Positions 16,968-26,388 of a stretch of 32,618 bases of DNA are shown here, in pieces. Both the position numbers and the translations under genes were made by a program. The stretch is from Pelagibacteraceae bacterium AG-422-C23 (GTDB taxonomy: Bacteria > Pseudomonadota > Alphaproteobacteria > Pelagibacterales > Pelagibacteraceae), in NCBI GenBank assembly GCA_003213695.1, contig QCMO01000007.1:1-32618 (forward strand). Direction: 5' to 3'. Position 1 is the first letter of the stretch, and the number at the start of each line of letters is the position of its first letter. Below the pieces are notes generated by a model. The model did no database searches. It was given only the letters and a program-made list of their open reading frames with translations, and was not told the DNA's origin.

Positions 16968-19553
16968 ATGAATTTGGTCATTGTAGAAAGTCCTGCTAAA
17001 GCTAAAACAATAAATAAGTATTTGGGCGATGATTATAAAGTTCTAGCGAGTTATGGTCATATAAGAGACTTACCTTCTAAAAATGGTTCAGTTGATCCAG
17101 ACCAAGATTTTAAAATGGAATGGGAAGTTGACAGTTTTTCAAAAAAATATCTTAAAGAAATTACTGATGCAGCAAAAGACTCATCTAAAATTATATTAGC
17201 TACCGACCCTGACCGTGAAGGTGAAGCTATTGCCTGGCATGTAAAAGAATATTTAAATGAAAAAAAACTTTTAAAAGATAGAGAAATTGAAAGAGTTGTA
17301 TTTAATGAAATAACCAAAAAAGCTGTCATACAGGGGATTGAAAATCCAAGACAAATTGAACCTCATCTAGTTGATGCTTATATGGCTAGAAGAGCTTTAG
17401 ATTATTTGGTTGGTTTTAATATTTCACCAATACTTTGGACAAAATTACCTGGCTCAAAATCTGCAGGAAGAGTTCAGTCTGTTGCTTTGAAATTAATTAC
17501 TGAGCGAGAACATGAGATTGAGTCATTTAAACCAGAAGAGTTTTGGACTTTAAGTATAAATTTTGTAGATCAAAATAATAAAAAGATTACTGCAAGTATT
17601 AGTCTATTAGATAATAATAAAATTGAAAAATTTTCATTCAGAAATAAAGAAGAAATAAACAAAGCTATTGATAGTGTAAATAAAAAAAAATTTAATATTA
17701 CAGATATTTCAAGTAAGGTTGTTAATCGAAATCCATCCGGGCCATTTACTACATCCACTCTTCAGCAAACTGCTTCAAGTAGATTAGGTTTTGGTGCATC
17801 TAGAACAATGCAAATTGCACAAAAACTTTATCAAGGTATAGAGATTGAAGGTGAAACAATTGGCTTAATAACTTATATGAGAACAGATGGAACTAATTTA
17901 TCCAAAGATGCAGTGTCAGCTTTTAGAGATTATATCCAAAAAGAAATTGGTAACGAATACTTGCCTAAAGATGCTTTAAATTATTCTGGTAAAAAAGCTA
18001 AAAATGCTCAGGAAGCTCATGAAGCAATTAGACCTACAGATGTTATTAGAACACCCCAAAGCGTTAAGAAGTATTTAAGTACAGATCAAAATAAACTATA
18101 TGATCTTATTTGGAGTAGAGCTTTATCTTCTCAAATGGAATCTGCCAAGTTTGATAGAAACACTATCACAATAACTTCAAATAATAATGATACTATTTGT
18201 AAAGCCAGCGGATCAGTTCTCAAATTTGATGGATTTTTGAAAGTTTACAACAATCAAAGTAAGGATGATGATGAAAATATTTTACCAGTTGTTTCCAAAG
18301 GACAAATTAATATTGAATCATTATTAGATGAACAACACTATACACAACCACCACCCAGATATTCTGAGGCTAGTTTAGTAAAAAAACTTGAAGAACTAGG
18401 TATTGGAAGACCATCGACTTATGCAAGTATCATTTCTACTATTGCAAATAGAGGATATGCAGAAATACTAAACAAAAGATTTTTTCCTACAGACAGGGGT
18501 AAATTAATTTCCGCCTTTTTAGAAAAGTTATTTTCTAAATATGTGGATTATAATTTTACAGCCGGATTGGAAGACCAACTTGATGAAATTACTACTGGAA
18601 AGGAAAGTTGGATTAAAGTTTTAGAACTTTTTTGGAAAGACTTTAATAATAACGTTGCTGAGGTAAAAGAAAAAAGAACTAGAGAAGTCTTGGATTTACT
18701 GAATGATAGCTTGGGTGAATTGATTTTTGATAAAGATAATGAAGGCAAGATAGTTAGAAAATGTCAATTATGCAATTCTGGAACGCTAAGTTTAAAAAAT
18801 AGCTTTAGAGGTGGCGCTTTTATAGGATGCTCAAATTATCCAGAATGTAAGTTTACTAGACCTTTATCGAAAGCCAAAGCCGCTGCTCAAGCACAGTTAG
18901 CTGAACCAAAATTCATTGGAAAACATGATAATGGAAATGATATATTTTTAAAAAATGGTAGGTTTGGCCCTTATCTTCAATATGAGAAAATACCTACAGA
19001 AGCAGAAAATGAAAAGACCACAAAAAAAAAGAAAAAAAATAAAAAATCTAAATCAGACATCAATGAACTTTTAAAAAATGTTTCAATACCTAAGGGTCTA
19101 GATTTAGAAAGTATTGATTTAGAAAAAGCTCAATTTTTGTGTTCATTACCAAAATCTTTAGGGATAAATCCTGATAATCAAAAAGAGATTACTTTGAATA
19201 CAGGAAGGTTTGGCCCCTACTTAAAATGTGAAAATAAATCTGCGAGAATAGAAAATATAGAGGATATATTTTCTATAGGTTTGAATAGAGCAATCACGTT
19301 AATAGCGGAAGCTAAACCTGGTAGAATGTCTTCATCAATAATAAAAGATTTAGGAGAACATCCTGAAGATAAAAAACCTGTTAGAGTTATGAAAGGTCAA
19401 TACGGTCCCTATATTAAGTATAAATCACTTAATGCAACTATACCTGAAGAAAAAGACCCTACAGAGTTAACAATGGAAGAGGCTTTAATATTGATTGAGA
19501 AAAGAAAAGAATACGATAAAACTAAGAAATCAAAAAAAAGGAAATCAAAATGA
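16968..19553 (+). CDS. topA: DNA topoisomerase I
   Basis: TopA relaxes negatively supercoiled DNA by single-strand passage. The 861-residue protein has an N-terminal Toprim domain (Glu7 in VESPAKAKT; Asp80, Asp82 and Glu84 in ATDPDREGEA). The catalytic Tyr303 lies in GLITYMRTDG with Arg305 nearby. The decatenation-gate region contains GIGRPSTYASI. The C-terminus has one four-cysteine zinc ribbon (CQLC ... GCSNYPEC) and then three short repeats (GRFGPYLQYE, GRFGPYLKCE, GQYGPYIKYK), as is common in alphaproteobacteria. A lysine-rich linker lies between the first two repeats. The stop overlaps the next gene (ATGA). Confidence 0.97.
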   Translation: MNLVIVESPAKAKTINKYLGDDYKVLASYGHIRDLPSKNGSVDPDQDFKMEWEVDSFSKKYLKEITDAAKDSSKIILATDPDREGEAIAWHVKEYLNEKKLLKDREIERVVFNEITKKAVIQGIENPRQIEPHLVDAYMARRALDYLVGFNISPILWTKLPGSKSAGRVQSVALKLITEREHEIESFKPEEFWTLSINFVDQNNKKITASISLLDNNKIEKFSFRNKEEINKAIDSVNKKKFNITDISSKVVNRNPSGPFTTSTLQQTASSRLGFGASRTMQIAQKLYQGIEIEGETIGLITYMRTDGTNLSKDAVSAFRDYIQKEIGNEYLPKDALNYSGKKAKNAQEAHEAIRPTDVIRTPQSVKKYLSTDQNKLYDLIWSRALSSQMESAKFDRNTITITSNNNDTICKASGSVLKFDGFLKVYNNQSKDDDENILPVVSKGQINIESLLDEQHYTQPPPRYSEASLVKKLEELGIGRPSTYASIISTIANRGYAEILNKRFFPTDRGKLISAFLEKLFSKYVDYNFTAGLEDQLDEITTGKESWIKVLELFWKDFNNNVAEVKEKRTREVLDLLNDSLGELIFDKDNEGKIVRKCQLCNSGTLSLKNSFRGGAFIGCSNYPECKFTRPLSKAKAAAQAQLAEPKFIGKHDNGNDIFLKNGRFGPYLQYEKIPTEAENEKTTKKKKKNKKSKSDINELLKNVSIPKGLDLESIDLEKAQFLCSLPKSLGINPDNQKEITLNTGRFGPYLKCENKSARIENIEDIFSIGLNRAITLIAEAKPGRMSSSIIKDLGEHPEDKKPVRVMKGQYGPYIKYKSLNATIPEEKDPTELTMEEALILIEKRKEYDKTKKSKKRKSK

Positions 19554-20011
19554 GTTACGATGATAAAATTAAAGAACTTAATATAAAACTTCCTGAGGCA
19601 AAACCGCCAGTTGGAAACTACGTTGCAACTAAAATTTCTGGAAAAATGTTATTTATATCAGGACAGATTTCTATAGATGAGAATGGCCAACTTATTAAAG
19701 GAAAAGTAGGAAAAGACTTAAACACTGAAGCTGGTTATAGTGCTGCTAAAAGATGTGCTTTAAGTATTATTGCACAAGTTAAAAAAGCCTGTGATGATGA
19801 TTTATCCAAAATAAAGTCATGTATAAAATTAACTGGTTTTGTCAATTCTACTGATGATTTTAATGATCAACCAAAAGTTATTAATGGAGCTTCTGATTTA
19901 ATTGCATCAATTTTTGGCGATGCTGGTATGCATACTAGAGCTGCAGTGAGTACAAATAGTCTTCCTTTGGGTGTGGCTGTAGAGGTGGATGCAATTTTTG
20001 AATTAAAATAA
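19550..20011 (+). CDS. RidA/YjgF-family protein
   Basis: This 153-residue protein belongs to the RidA/YjgF/YER057c superfamily. Archetypal RidA hydrolyses reactive enamine/imine intermediates from PLP enzymes. Family features are the LFISGQISID segment, the repeated small-residue helix region, and an arginine (Arg130 in MHTRAAV) at the position of the substrate-binding arginine of active RidA. The longer N-terminus and the LPLGVAVEVDAIFEL ending point to a RidA subgroup rather than the archetype, so activity is uncertain. The ATG overlaps topA by four bases and is preceded by an AGGA ribosome binding site, so it is probably translated from the topA message. Confidence 0.88.
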   Translation: MSYDDKIKELNIKLPEAKPPVGNYVATKISGKMLFISGQISIDENGQLIKGKVGKDLNTEAGYSAAKRCALSIIAQVKKACDDDLSKIKSCIKLTGFVNSTDDFNDQPKVINGASDLIASIFGDAGMHTRAAVSTNSLPLGVAVEVDAIFELK

Positions 20012-20019
20012 AAAAATTA

Positions 20020-21315
20020 TTAACCAATACTGTAATATCTAAATCCTTGTTCTTTAATTTTTTTAGGGGAGTATATATTTCTCATGTCATATATAATAAA
20101 TTTTTTACCTTTGTATAAACTTTTAAAATTTATAGACTTAAAATCATTCCATTCAGTATGTATGATAACTAGATCAGAACCTTGCAAAGAGTCTTTAATA
20201 GAAAGAGAATTAAAAACATTTTTAATCTTTGAAAATTCTTTTTTATAACCAGTTGGATCAAAATATTTTATTTTTGCACCTTTTTTAGAAAGAGCTGGTA
20301 TCATTTTTAGGCTAGATGAATCTCTCATATCATCTGTATTTGCTTTAAATGTGACTCCTAGAAAAGTAATAGTTTTATTTTTAATCTTTTTATTTAGAAT
20401 CTCATAAACTCTATTTAACAAAAGAGTTGATCTATTTTCATTTGATTTAATTACTGATTTCACAACAGATAAATTGGTTTTAAATTTATCAGCAGTTGAT
20501 GTAATGGCTTTTGTATCTTTTGGAAAACAAGATCCTCCATAGGCTGGGCCAGCTCTTAAAAATCTACTTCCTATTCTTTTATCCAAACCCATTCCAATTG
20601 AAATATCTTCAATGTTTACACCTATTTTTTCACATAAATTTGCCATTTCATTTATAAATGTGATTTTTGTAGCTAAGAAAGAGTTAGATGCATATTTGAT
20701 CAATTCAGCAGCTCTTCTTGAGGTATGTAAATACGATGCTCCTTTAGAAATTAAAGGGCTATAAAGATTCTTTAAAATACGACTTGATCTTTTATCATTA
20801 GAACCTACAACAATTCTGTCAGGATATATAAAATCCCTTATGGCTTCACCTTCTCTTAAAAATTCAGGGTTCGAAATAATTGCAAAATTTTTTCTATTAT
20901 TCTTTTTCAAAAAAATTTTTTCAATCTGATCTCCTGTGGTAACTGGAACCGTTGATTTAGTAACAATTATCTTAAACTTATTGATTGAAGAACTTATTTC
21001 CTTAGAAACATTAAATATTTGACTTAAGTCAGCAGAAGAACCATCTTTTTTTGTCGGTGTACCAACACAAATAAAAATTATATCTGACTCTTTAACAGAT
21101 TTCTTAAGATTGGTTGAGAATTTTAATTTTTTATTTTTAAAGTTTTTTATTACTAATTCAGACAAACCTGGTTCATAAATGGGAATTTTACCATTTGAAA
21201 GATTATTTATTTTATCAATATTTTTATCTACACAAATAACATCATTACCTAAATCAGCAAAACATACTCCACTAACCAAACCAACATAGCCAGTACCTAT
21301 CATGCACAATTTCAT
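20020..21315 (-). CDS. ugd: UDP-glucose 6-dehydrogenase
   Basis: Ugd oxidises UDP-glucose twice with NAD+ to UDP-glucuronate for envelope or exopolysaccharide sugars. The 431-residue protein opens with the Rossmann motif MIGTGYVGLVSGVCFADLG. The catalytic Cys263 lies in GPAYGGSCFPKDT, Lys207 and Asn211 lie in ELIKYASNSFLA, and the C-terminal UDP-binding domain contains LGVTFKANTDDMRDS. It is translated directly after galU with an ATGA overlap, so substrate supply and use are coupled. Its 3' end faces the RidA gene, with eight bases between. Confidence 0.95.
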   Translation of the reverse strand: MKLCMIGTGYVGLVSGVCFADLGNDVICVDKNIDKINNLSNGKIPIYEPGLSELVIKNFKNKKLKFSTNLKKSVKESDIIFICVGTPTKKDGSSADLSQIFNVSKEISSSINKFKIIVTKSTVPVTTGDQIEKIFLKKNNRKNFAIISNPEFLREGEAIRDFIYPDRIVVGSNDKRSSRILKNLYSPLISKGASYLHTSRRAAELIKYASNSFLATKITFINEMANLCEKIGVNIEDISIGMGLDKRIGSRFLRAGPAYGGSCFPKDTKAITSTADKFKTNLSVVKSVIKSNENRSTLLLNRVYEILNKKIKNKTITFLGVTFKANTDDMRDSSSLKMIPALSKKGAKIKYFDPTGYKKEFSKIKNVFNSLSIKDSLQGSDLVIIHTEWNDFKSINFKSLYKGKKFIIYDMRNIYSPKKIKEQGFRYYSIG

Positions 21316-22127
21316 AGTTTTGCTATTTCTAAATTTGATTTGATATAACCATTCATGCTACCACAATCTAAATATTTTCCAGAAAAGTTATGAGCAATAA
21401 ATTTGTTATTCTCATTTATTAATGATTGAATAGCATCAGTTATATGTATTTCACCACCCTTACCTGGTTTTTGATTATGTAATTTTGAAAAAATTTTTTT
21501 TGGAAGAATATATCTCCCAATAACTGCTTGATTTGATGGTGCTTTTAAAACAGAGGGTTTTTCAATTACATCCTTAATGTTAAAGTTATATTTGTTAATT
21601 TTTTTACCTAGTTTATATATTCCCCATCTAGATACAGATTTTTTACTAACCTTCATGCTTGCCATAACTGAAGACTGATATTTATTATGAATTTTTATCA
21701 TTGATTTAGAACAATTTTTTTTAATGATCAAATCATCTGGCAAAAGCATCAAAAAAAATTTGTCTCTTATAAATTTTTTTGTTTTAAGGACTGCATCTCC
21801 TGTACCTAGGGGTTTATTTTGGTATACAAACTTAATCATTTTTTTATATTTCAGAATTTTTTTATATTCATTTTTTATTCTAATATCATTTTTTTTTTTT
21901 ATTATCTTTTTATAATAACTATCATTAAAAAAATATTTTTTTATCATTTCCTTTTTTTTTGAAATAATAAAAATTACCTCTTTAATTCCTGCCTCAATAC
22001 ATTCATCTAAAATGAACTCAATACCAGGTCTTCCATTTATGGGTAGGAGTTCTTTAGCAAATACGCTCGTCAAAGGTAATAAACGTGTACCTAATCCAGC
22101 CAATGGAATAATTGCTTGTTTAATCAT
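21312..22127 (-). CDS. galU: UTP-glucose-1-phosphate uridylyltransferase (divergent GalU)
   Basis: GalU makes UDP-glucose from UTP and glucose-1-phosphate. The 271-residue protein has the nucleotidyltransferase signature PLAGLGTRLLP with Arg15, a lysine in AKELLP (Lys25) where GalU has PKEMLP, and LLPDDLI carrying the metal-binding aspartates. It differs from typical GalU in SVFAKELLPINGRP and in GTGDAV, where GalU usually has GLGHAV. The protein is very lysine-rich, and a run of twelve A residues lies within its coding strand. Coupling to ugd supports a UDP-glucose product; another hexose-1-phosphate nucleotidyltransferase specificity is possible. Confidence 0.85.
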   Translation of the reverse strand: MIKQAIIPLAGLGTRLLPLTSVFAKELLPINGRPGIEFILDECIEAGIKEVIFIISKKKEMIKKYFFNDSYYKKIIKKKNDIRIKNEYKKILKYKKMIKFVYQNKPLGTGDAVLKTKKFIRDKFFLMLLPDDLIIKKNCSKSMIKIHNKYQSSVMASMKVSKKSVSRWGIYKLGKKINKYNFNIKDVIEKPSVLKAPSNQAVIGRYILPKKIFSKLHNQKPGKGGEIHITDAIQSLINENNKFIAHNFSGKYLDCGSMNGYIKSNLEIAKL

Positions 22128-22161
22128 TTAAATGTTTTACTTATTAAAATGTTTTATACAA

Positions 22162-22974
22162 ATGAAAATTTTATTAAATAATAATGATTTAAATGAGGCA
22201 TTATATGGTCATACCAATATTGGGTTTGTACCCACTATGGGTAGTCTTCATAAAGGCCATATATCACTTATTAGAAGATCTTTACGAGAATGTAATAAAA
22301 CAATAGTAAGTATATTTATCAATCCAACTCAATTTAATAATAAGAAAGATTATGAAAATTATCCAAAAAATAATAAAGGAGACTTATTAATTTTAGAAAA
22401 ATTAAATGTAAATTTTGTTTTTTTGCCAAAAAAAAAAGATATCTATAAATTCAGAAACTCCAAAAAAATCCTATTAAAAAAAAAGGATAAAATTTTGTGT
22501 GCCAAATATAGAAAAGGGCATTTTGAGGGCGTAATTGACGTAATGAATAGATTGACAAAAATGATAAATCCTAAAAAAATTTTTATGGGAGAAAAAGACT
22601 TCCAACAACTCTTTTTGGTAAAAAGATATATTGAAAAAAAATACAGGTCTAAAATTATCCCATGCAAAACAATAAGAGACAAAAATAATGCAGCTTTATC
22701 ATCGAGGAATCTGCGTCTTAGTAAAAAAGATTTGAATATTGTCGGTAATATTGCTCGAAATTTAATTTCATTTAAAAAAAGATTAAAGAAAACTAATAAT
22801 TTAAATAAATTATTATTAAATAAAAAAAAAGAATTAATAAAACTTTATAATATAGAAATAGAATATTTAGAGTCACGAGATAAATTTAACCTCAAAATCT
22901 CAAATAAGTTTACTAATTCTAAAATTTTTATTGCTTACTTTTTTAAAAAGATAAGATTAATAGATAATTTTTAA
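22162..22974 (+). CDS. panC: Pantoate-beta-alanine ligase (pantothenate synthetase)
   Basis: PanC joins pantoate and beta-alanine using ATP, the last step of pantothenate synthesis. The 270-residue protein shows the HIGH-like motif in VPTMGSLHKGHISLI (His30, His33), the NPTQFNNKKDYENYP segment, RKGHFEGVIDVMNRL, MGEKDFQQLFLV and the KTIRDKNNAALSSRNLRLS loop. The C-terminus KKIRLIDNF matches the usual TRLIDN ending. I start at the ATG at 22162, which gives the standard MKIL N-terminus. An in-frame ATG at 22132 would add ten residues. No clear ribosome binding site precedes either. It is divergent from galU, and no panB or panD is in the window. Confidence 0.92.
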   Translation: MKILLNNNDLNEALYGHTNIGFVPTMGSLHKGHISLIRRSLRECNKTIVSIFINPTQFNNKKDYENYPKNNKGDLLILEKLNVNFVFLPKKKDIYKFRNSKKILLKKKDKILCAKYRKGHFEGVIDVMNRLTKMINPKKIFMGEKDFQQLFLVKRYIEKKYRSKIIPCKTIRDKNNAALSSRNLRLSKKDLNIVGNIARNLISFKKRLKKTNNLNKLLLNKKKELIKLYNIEIEYLESRDKFNLKISNKFTNSKIFIAYFFKKIRLIDNF

Positions 22975-22977
22975 TTT

Positions 22978-24351
22978 TTATAAGAAATAAGCACCAACAC
23001 CCAAAAAAGAAACAAAGCCTATTACATCAGTAATTGTTGTCACAAAAACACTAGAAGCTATGGCTGGATCAATATTCATTTTTTTTAAACTAACTGGAAC
23101 TAATATTCCAAATAAACCGGCTACAACCATAGTCAAAATCATTGAGATAGAGATAATTATTGAGAGTTGAATATCTTGAAACCATAACTGAACAATAAGG
23201 GAACTTATTATAGCAAAAATAATTCCATTTAAGATACCAATATTAAATTCTTTTAAAATGTTTTGATTGAAATTGTTTTTTGTTAAGTCATTTGTTGCAA
23301 GTGTTCTAATAGTTACTGCCAATGTTTGCATACCCGCATTACCACCCATCGATGCTACTATTGGCATTAAAAAGGCTAAGACAACCATTTGTTCTATAGT
23401 TGCACCAAATAAGCTAATGCAATATGTAGCTAAAAAAGCTGTAAAAAGATTTAGTAGAAGCCAATTAAATCTTCTTTTGGTTTTAGTTAAAACACCATCA
23501 GTAATTTCTTCATCACCTACTCCAGCCAATCTTAGGGCATCTTCCTCAGCTTCCTCTTTTAACACGGTTAGAACGTCATCAGAGGTAATCATACCTACAA
23601 GTTTATTATTTTTATCTACAACACATGCTGAATTTAAATTATAATTTTCAAATAAGTGTCCAACTTCTTCTCTATCCATGTCAACAGGGACTAAAAAAGA
23701 AGAATCTTCCATTATAGATGACATTTTAGATTCTCTTGGAGTTCTCAAAACTTTTGAAGATGGAACAGTTCCGATTGGTTTAAAATTTTCATCAACTATA
23801 TAAATTTCCAAAAATTGATCTGGCAAATCTTTATTCTCTCTTAAATAATCAATAGTTTGTCCAACAGACCAATTACTAGGTATTGCTGTAAATTCTCTTT
23901 GCATTATCCTAGCAGCACTATCTTCTGGATAGCTAAGACCTTCTAAAAGTGCAAATCGATCCTTCGGTGGTAATGCACTTAAAATTAAATTCTTATCTTT
24001 TTCTTCAACGTTTTCTAAAATCGCTATAGCATCATCTGACTCTAGATTTTTTAGTATTCTTACTATCGCCTCAGATGATAGATATTTGATTATCTCAATT
24101 TGAACAGACTCATTTAATTCAATAAAAACTTCAGGATCAATTTTAAAATTATTTAATTTTATTAAATTTTCTCTGTCATTTTGGCTTAAATGTTCGATAA
24201 TATCTGCTGCATCTGCTGGATGCATTTCTTTAAAAGAATTTGTAATAAATAAAGCATCATTTGACGCAATTTTGTCTGTTAAAACTTTTATATATTCTTT
24301 ATTAAATTCAAAATTGACTTTTTTATCTTTTATTTTTTTAATTAAAGTCAT
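22978..24351 (-). CDS. mgtE: Magnesium transporter MgtE
   Basis: MgtE is a Mg2+-gated magnesium channel of the inner membrane. The 457-residue protein has the full layout: an N-domain of helical repeats (about residues 25-140, with EMHPADAADIIEHL), two CBS domains (about 150-270) that sense Mg2+, a connecting helix, and about five membrane segments from residue 295. The conserved pore region PIVASMGGNAGMQTLAV and the IDPAIASSVFVTTITDVIGF segment are present. It is convergent with panC (three bases apart) and divergent from lipB across 60 bases that presumably hold both promoters. Confidence 0.96.
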   Translation of the reverse strand: MTLIKKIKDKKVNFEFNKEYIKVLTDKIASNDALFITNSFKEMHPADAADIIEHLSQNDRENLIKLNNFKIDPEVFIELNESVQIEIIKYLSSEAIVRILKNLESDDAIAILENVEEKDKNLILSALPPKDRFALLEGLSYPEDSAARIMQREFTAIPSNWSVGQTIDYLRENKDLPDQFLEIYIVDENFKPIGTVPSSKVLRTPRESKMSSIMEDSSFLVPVDMDREEVGHLFENYNLNSACVVDKNNKLVGMITSDDVLTVLKEEAEEDALRLAGVGDEEITDGVLTKTKRRFNWLLLNLFTAFLATYCISLFGATIEQMVVLAFLMPIVASMGGNAGMQTLAVTIRTLATNDLTKNNFNQNILKEFNIGILNGIIFAIISSLIVQLWFQDIQLSIIISISMILTMVVAGLFGILVPVSLKKMNIDPAIASSVFVTTITDVIGFVSFLGVGAYFL

Positions 24352-24411
24352 AAATATTCCTATTATTCAGTCGGAACTTTTAATACATAATAAAAAGAAT
24401 ACAATTTTTAA

Positions 24412-25032
24412 ATGAAAATAGAGATTAAAAAGTCAAAAAAACCAATAAAATATGATGAAGCCATTAGAATTATGGAGTCAAGATTGAGTGAAATACATAA
24501 TAATAGTTCTGATGAACTTATATGGATCTTACATCATGAAGACATTTATACTGCAGGCACGAGCTATCTTGAAAATGAAATATTGGATAAAAAGATAGAA
24601 ATTAAAAAAACAAATCGTGGAGGAAAAATCACTTTTCATGGGCCAGGTCAATTGATTTGTTATTTTGTTTTAGATTTAAAAAAAAGAAATAAAGATATAA
24701 GAAAGTTTATATCTATAATTGAAAAAACCATTATCGACACTCTTAGATTTTATAATATTCAAACTTTTTCAGATAAAGAAAATATTGGAATTTGGTATAA
24801 AAGAGATTCTGAAATAAAAAAGGTTGCAGCTATTGGAGTAAGAGTTAGTAAATGGATTGCCTATCATGGTTTTTCAATTAATATAAATAATAATCTTAAT
24901 AAATATGAAGCTATTATTCCTTGTGGCATCAAAGATAAAGGTGTCACAAATCTAAAAAATATTATTGATCAAAATTATGATAATTTAGATGAAAAATTAA
25001 TTGAAAATTTTATTTTAAATCTAAAAAATTAA
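24412..25032 (+). CDS. lipB: Octanoyl-[ACP]:protein N-octanoyltransferase LipB
   Basis: LipB transfers octanoyl groups from ACP to the lipoyl domains of enzymes such as pyruvate dehydrogenase and the glycine cleavage H protein. The 206-residue protein carries [12 protein letters not shown] (His76), the catalytic Lys137 in [10 protein letters not shown] and the acyl-thioester Cys171 in IIPCGI. A -10-like TACAAT at 24400-24405 lies only seven bases before the ATG, so the transcript may be nearly leaderless. The 3' end overlaps the convergent pseudouridine synthase gene by 23 bases. Confidence 0.95.
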   Translation: MKIEIKKSKKPIKYDEAIRIMESRLSEIHNNSSDELIWILHHEDIYTAGTSYLENEILDKKIEIKKTNRGGKITFHGPGQLICYFVLDLKKRNKDIRKFISIIEKTIIDTLRFYNIQTFSDKENIGIWYKRDSEIKKVAAIGVRVSKWIAYHGFSININNNLNKYEAIIPCGIKDKGVTNLKNIIDQNYDNLDEKLIENFILNLKN

Positions 25033-25927
25033 GTCTTTTTGTTTTTAAAAGTTTTTTAAAATATTCAGGTAAAAGTGCTTTATAAGTATATTTATTATCC
25101 TTTATCATAAATCTAATTTGATAAGAGTGAAGCATTAAATTCTTATTTATTCCTTTTGTAACAAATGATGATCTGTATTTTTGATCACCAAATATAGAAT
25201 GACCAATATTAAAAAGTTGTTTTCTTAATTGATGTTTTCTTCCAGTAATAGGCTTCATTTCAACTAAACTTGCATGAGAATTCTTATCTAAAACTTTATA
25301 TATTGTCTTAGCTTTTTCAATAATTTTTTTATTATTTTCATAACGTATTAAATCACTATTCCATTCTCCATTATTTTTTTCTAATTCACCATGACAAATA
25401 GCTAAATATGTCTTGTGAACTTTACGCAGCCTGAAAAGAGATGTTAATAATTGTGCTGTTTCTCTGTTTTTTGCCATTATAAAAACTCCTGAAGTATCTT
25501 TATCTAATCTATGAACTGAGTACGGTTTTGTACCTTGAAAAATTTCACTCTTAGAAAATATATCTACTAAATTTTTTTTTGATTTAGTTCCCCCTTGAAC
25601 TGATATACCGGCAGCTTTATTTAATACAATAAAATCATTATTATCTTCAATAATTAATTTTTCGTTTGCAACTATAATCTTATTTGTTGGTTTAAATTCA
25701 ACTTTTTTTTGTATTATTCTTTTTTCAAAATTAAAATTAAACAAATCAATTTGATCATTTATATTAACTTTATAAGAACTTTTTGTTTTTTTCTTATTTA
25801 ATTTAATTTTTCCTTCTCTTAAATTTTTTTCAATTAAACTTTGTGGAATATTTCCTAATTTACTTCTTAGGTATCTATCTAGACGCATTTTATCACACGT
25901 TGAGTCAACGATGAAACTTTTTATCAT
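25010..25927 (-). CDS. Ribosomal large-subunit pseudouridine synthase, RluC/RluD family
   Basis: This 305-residue enzyme isomerises uridines in 23S rRNA. An S4 RNA-binding domain (about residues 13-60) precedes the catalytic domain, with the catalytic Asp142 in [10 protein letters not shown] and the [10 protein letters not shown] motif further on. The layout with S4 fits RluC or RluD. I favour RluC for its HRLDKDTSG pattern but cannot separate the two by eye. It begins 17 bases after rplQ on the same strand, so it may be co-transcribed with the ribosomal protein genes, a fitting place for an rRNA-modifying enzyme. Confidence 0.9.
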   Translation of the reverse strand: MIKSFIVDSTCDKMRLDRYLRSKLGNIPQSLIEKNLREGKIKLNKKKTKSSYKVNINDQIDLFNFNFEKRIIQKKVEFKPTNKIIVANEKLIIEDNNDFIVLNKAAGISVQGGTKSKKNLVDIFSKSEIFQGTKPYSVHRLDKDTSGVFIMAKNRETAQLLTSLFRLRKVHKTYLAICHGELEKNNGEWNSDLIRYENNKKIIEKAKTIYKVLDKNSHASLVEMKPITGRKHQLRKQLFNIGHSIFGDQKYRSSFVTKGINKNLMLHSYQIRFMIKDNKYTYKALLPEYFKKLLKTKRLNFLDLK

Positions 25928-25944
25928 GAATTTGATTTATTAAA

Positions 25945-26388
25945 TTAAGCAGATACTGCTTTTTTATCTTCTTTTTTTTCAGCTTCTTTTGAAAGTTCTT
26001 TTTTCTTTTTATCAATTTTTTTAGCCTGAATATCTCTATCAACAAATTCAATTATAGCCATTGGTGCATTATCTCCATATCTATATCCTGCTTTAATTAT
26101 TCTTGTATATCCACCATTTCTTTTTTCATATCTCTTAGATAAAGTTTTTTTTACTTTATTCGCAGCTTTTGAATCCTGTAACTTAGAAACTAATAATTTA
26201 GAAGTTTGTAAATTACCTTTTTTTCCTAAAGTTATAATTTTTTCTGCTTGTGGTTTTAAAAATTTTGCTTTTGGTAAAGTTGTCTTGATTTGCTCGTATT
26301 TTATTAAAGAATTTAGCATATTTTTTAATAAGGCTTTTCTATGCTCTGAGGTTCTATTTAACTTCTTATTTGCCATTCCGTGTCTCAT
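25945..26388 (-). CDS. rplQ: 50S ribosomal protein L17
   Basis: L17 lines the 23S rRNA near the peptide exit side of the large subunit. The 147-residue protein starts with [20 protein letters not shown], the family's conserved opening, and contains the [26 protein letters not shown] central region. A charged Lys/Glu-rich tail of about 25 residues extends beyond the conserved domain. The ATG overlaps the rpoA stop by one base. Confidence 0.97.
   Translation of the reverse strand: MRHGMANKKLNRTSEHRKALLKNMLNSLIKYEQIKTTLPKAKFLKPQAEKIITLGKKGNLQTSKLLVSKLQDSKAANKVKKTLSKRYEKRNGGYTRIIKAGYRYGDNAPMAIIEFVDRDIQAKKIDKKKKELSKEAEKKEDKKAVSA

Noticed and set aside
19010..19065. Lysine-rich stretch in topA as a frameshift or sequencing error
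   Set aside because: The reading frame continues through it into the expected C-terminal repeats, so it is a linker and not damage.
23267..23644. Open frame of 125 codons on the plus strand opposite mgtE
   Set aside because: It is fully embedded in the conserved mgtE gene on the other strand and resembles no family.
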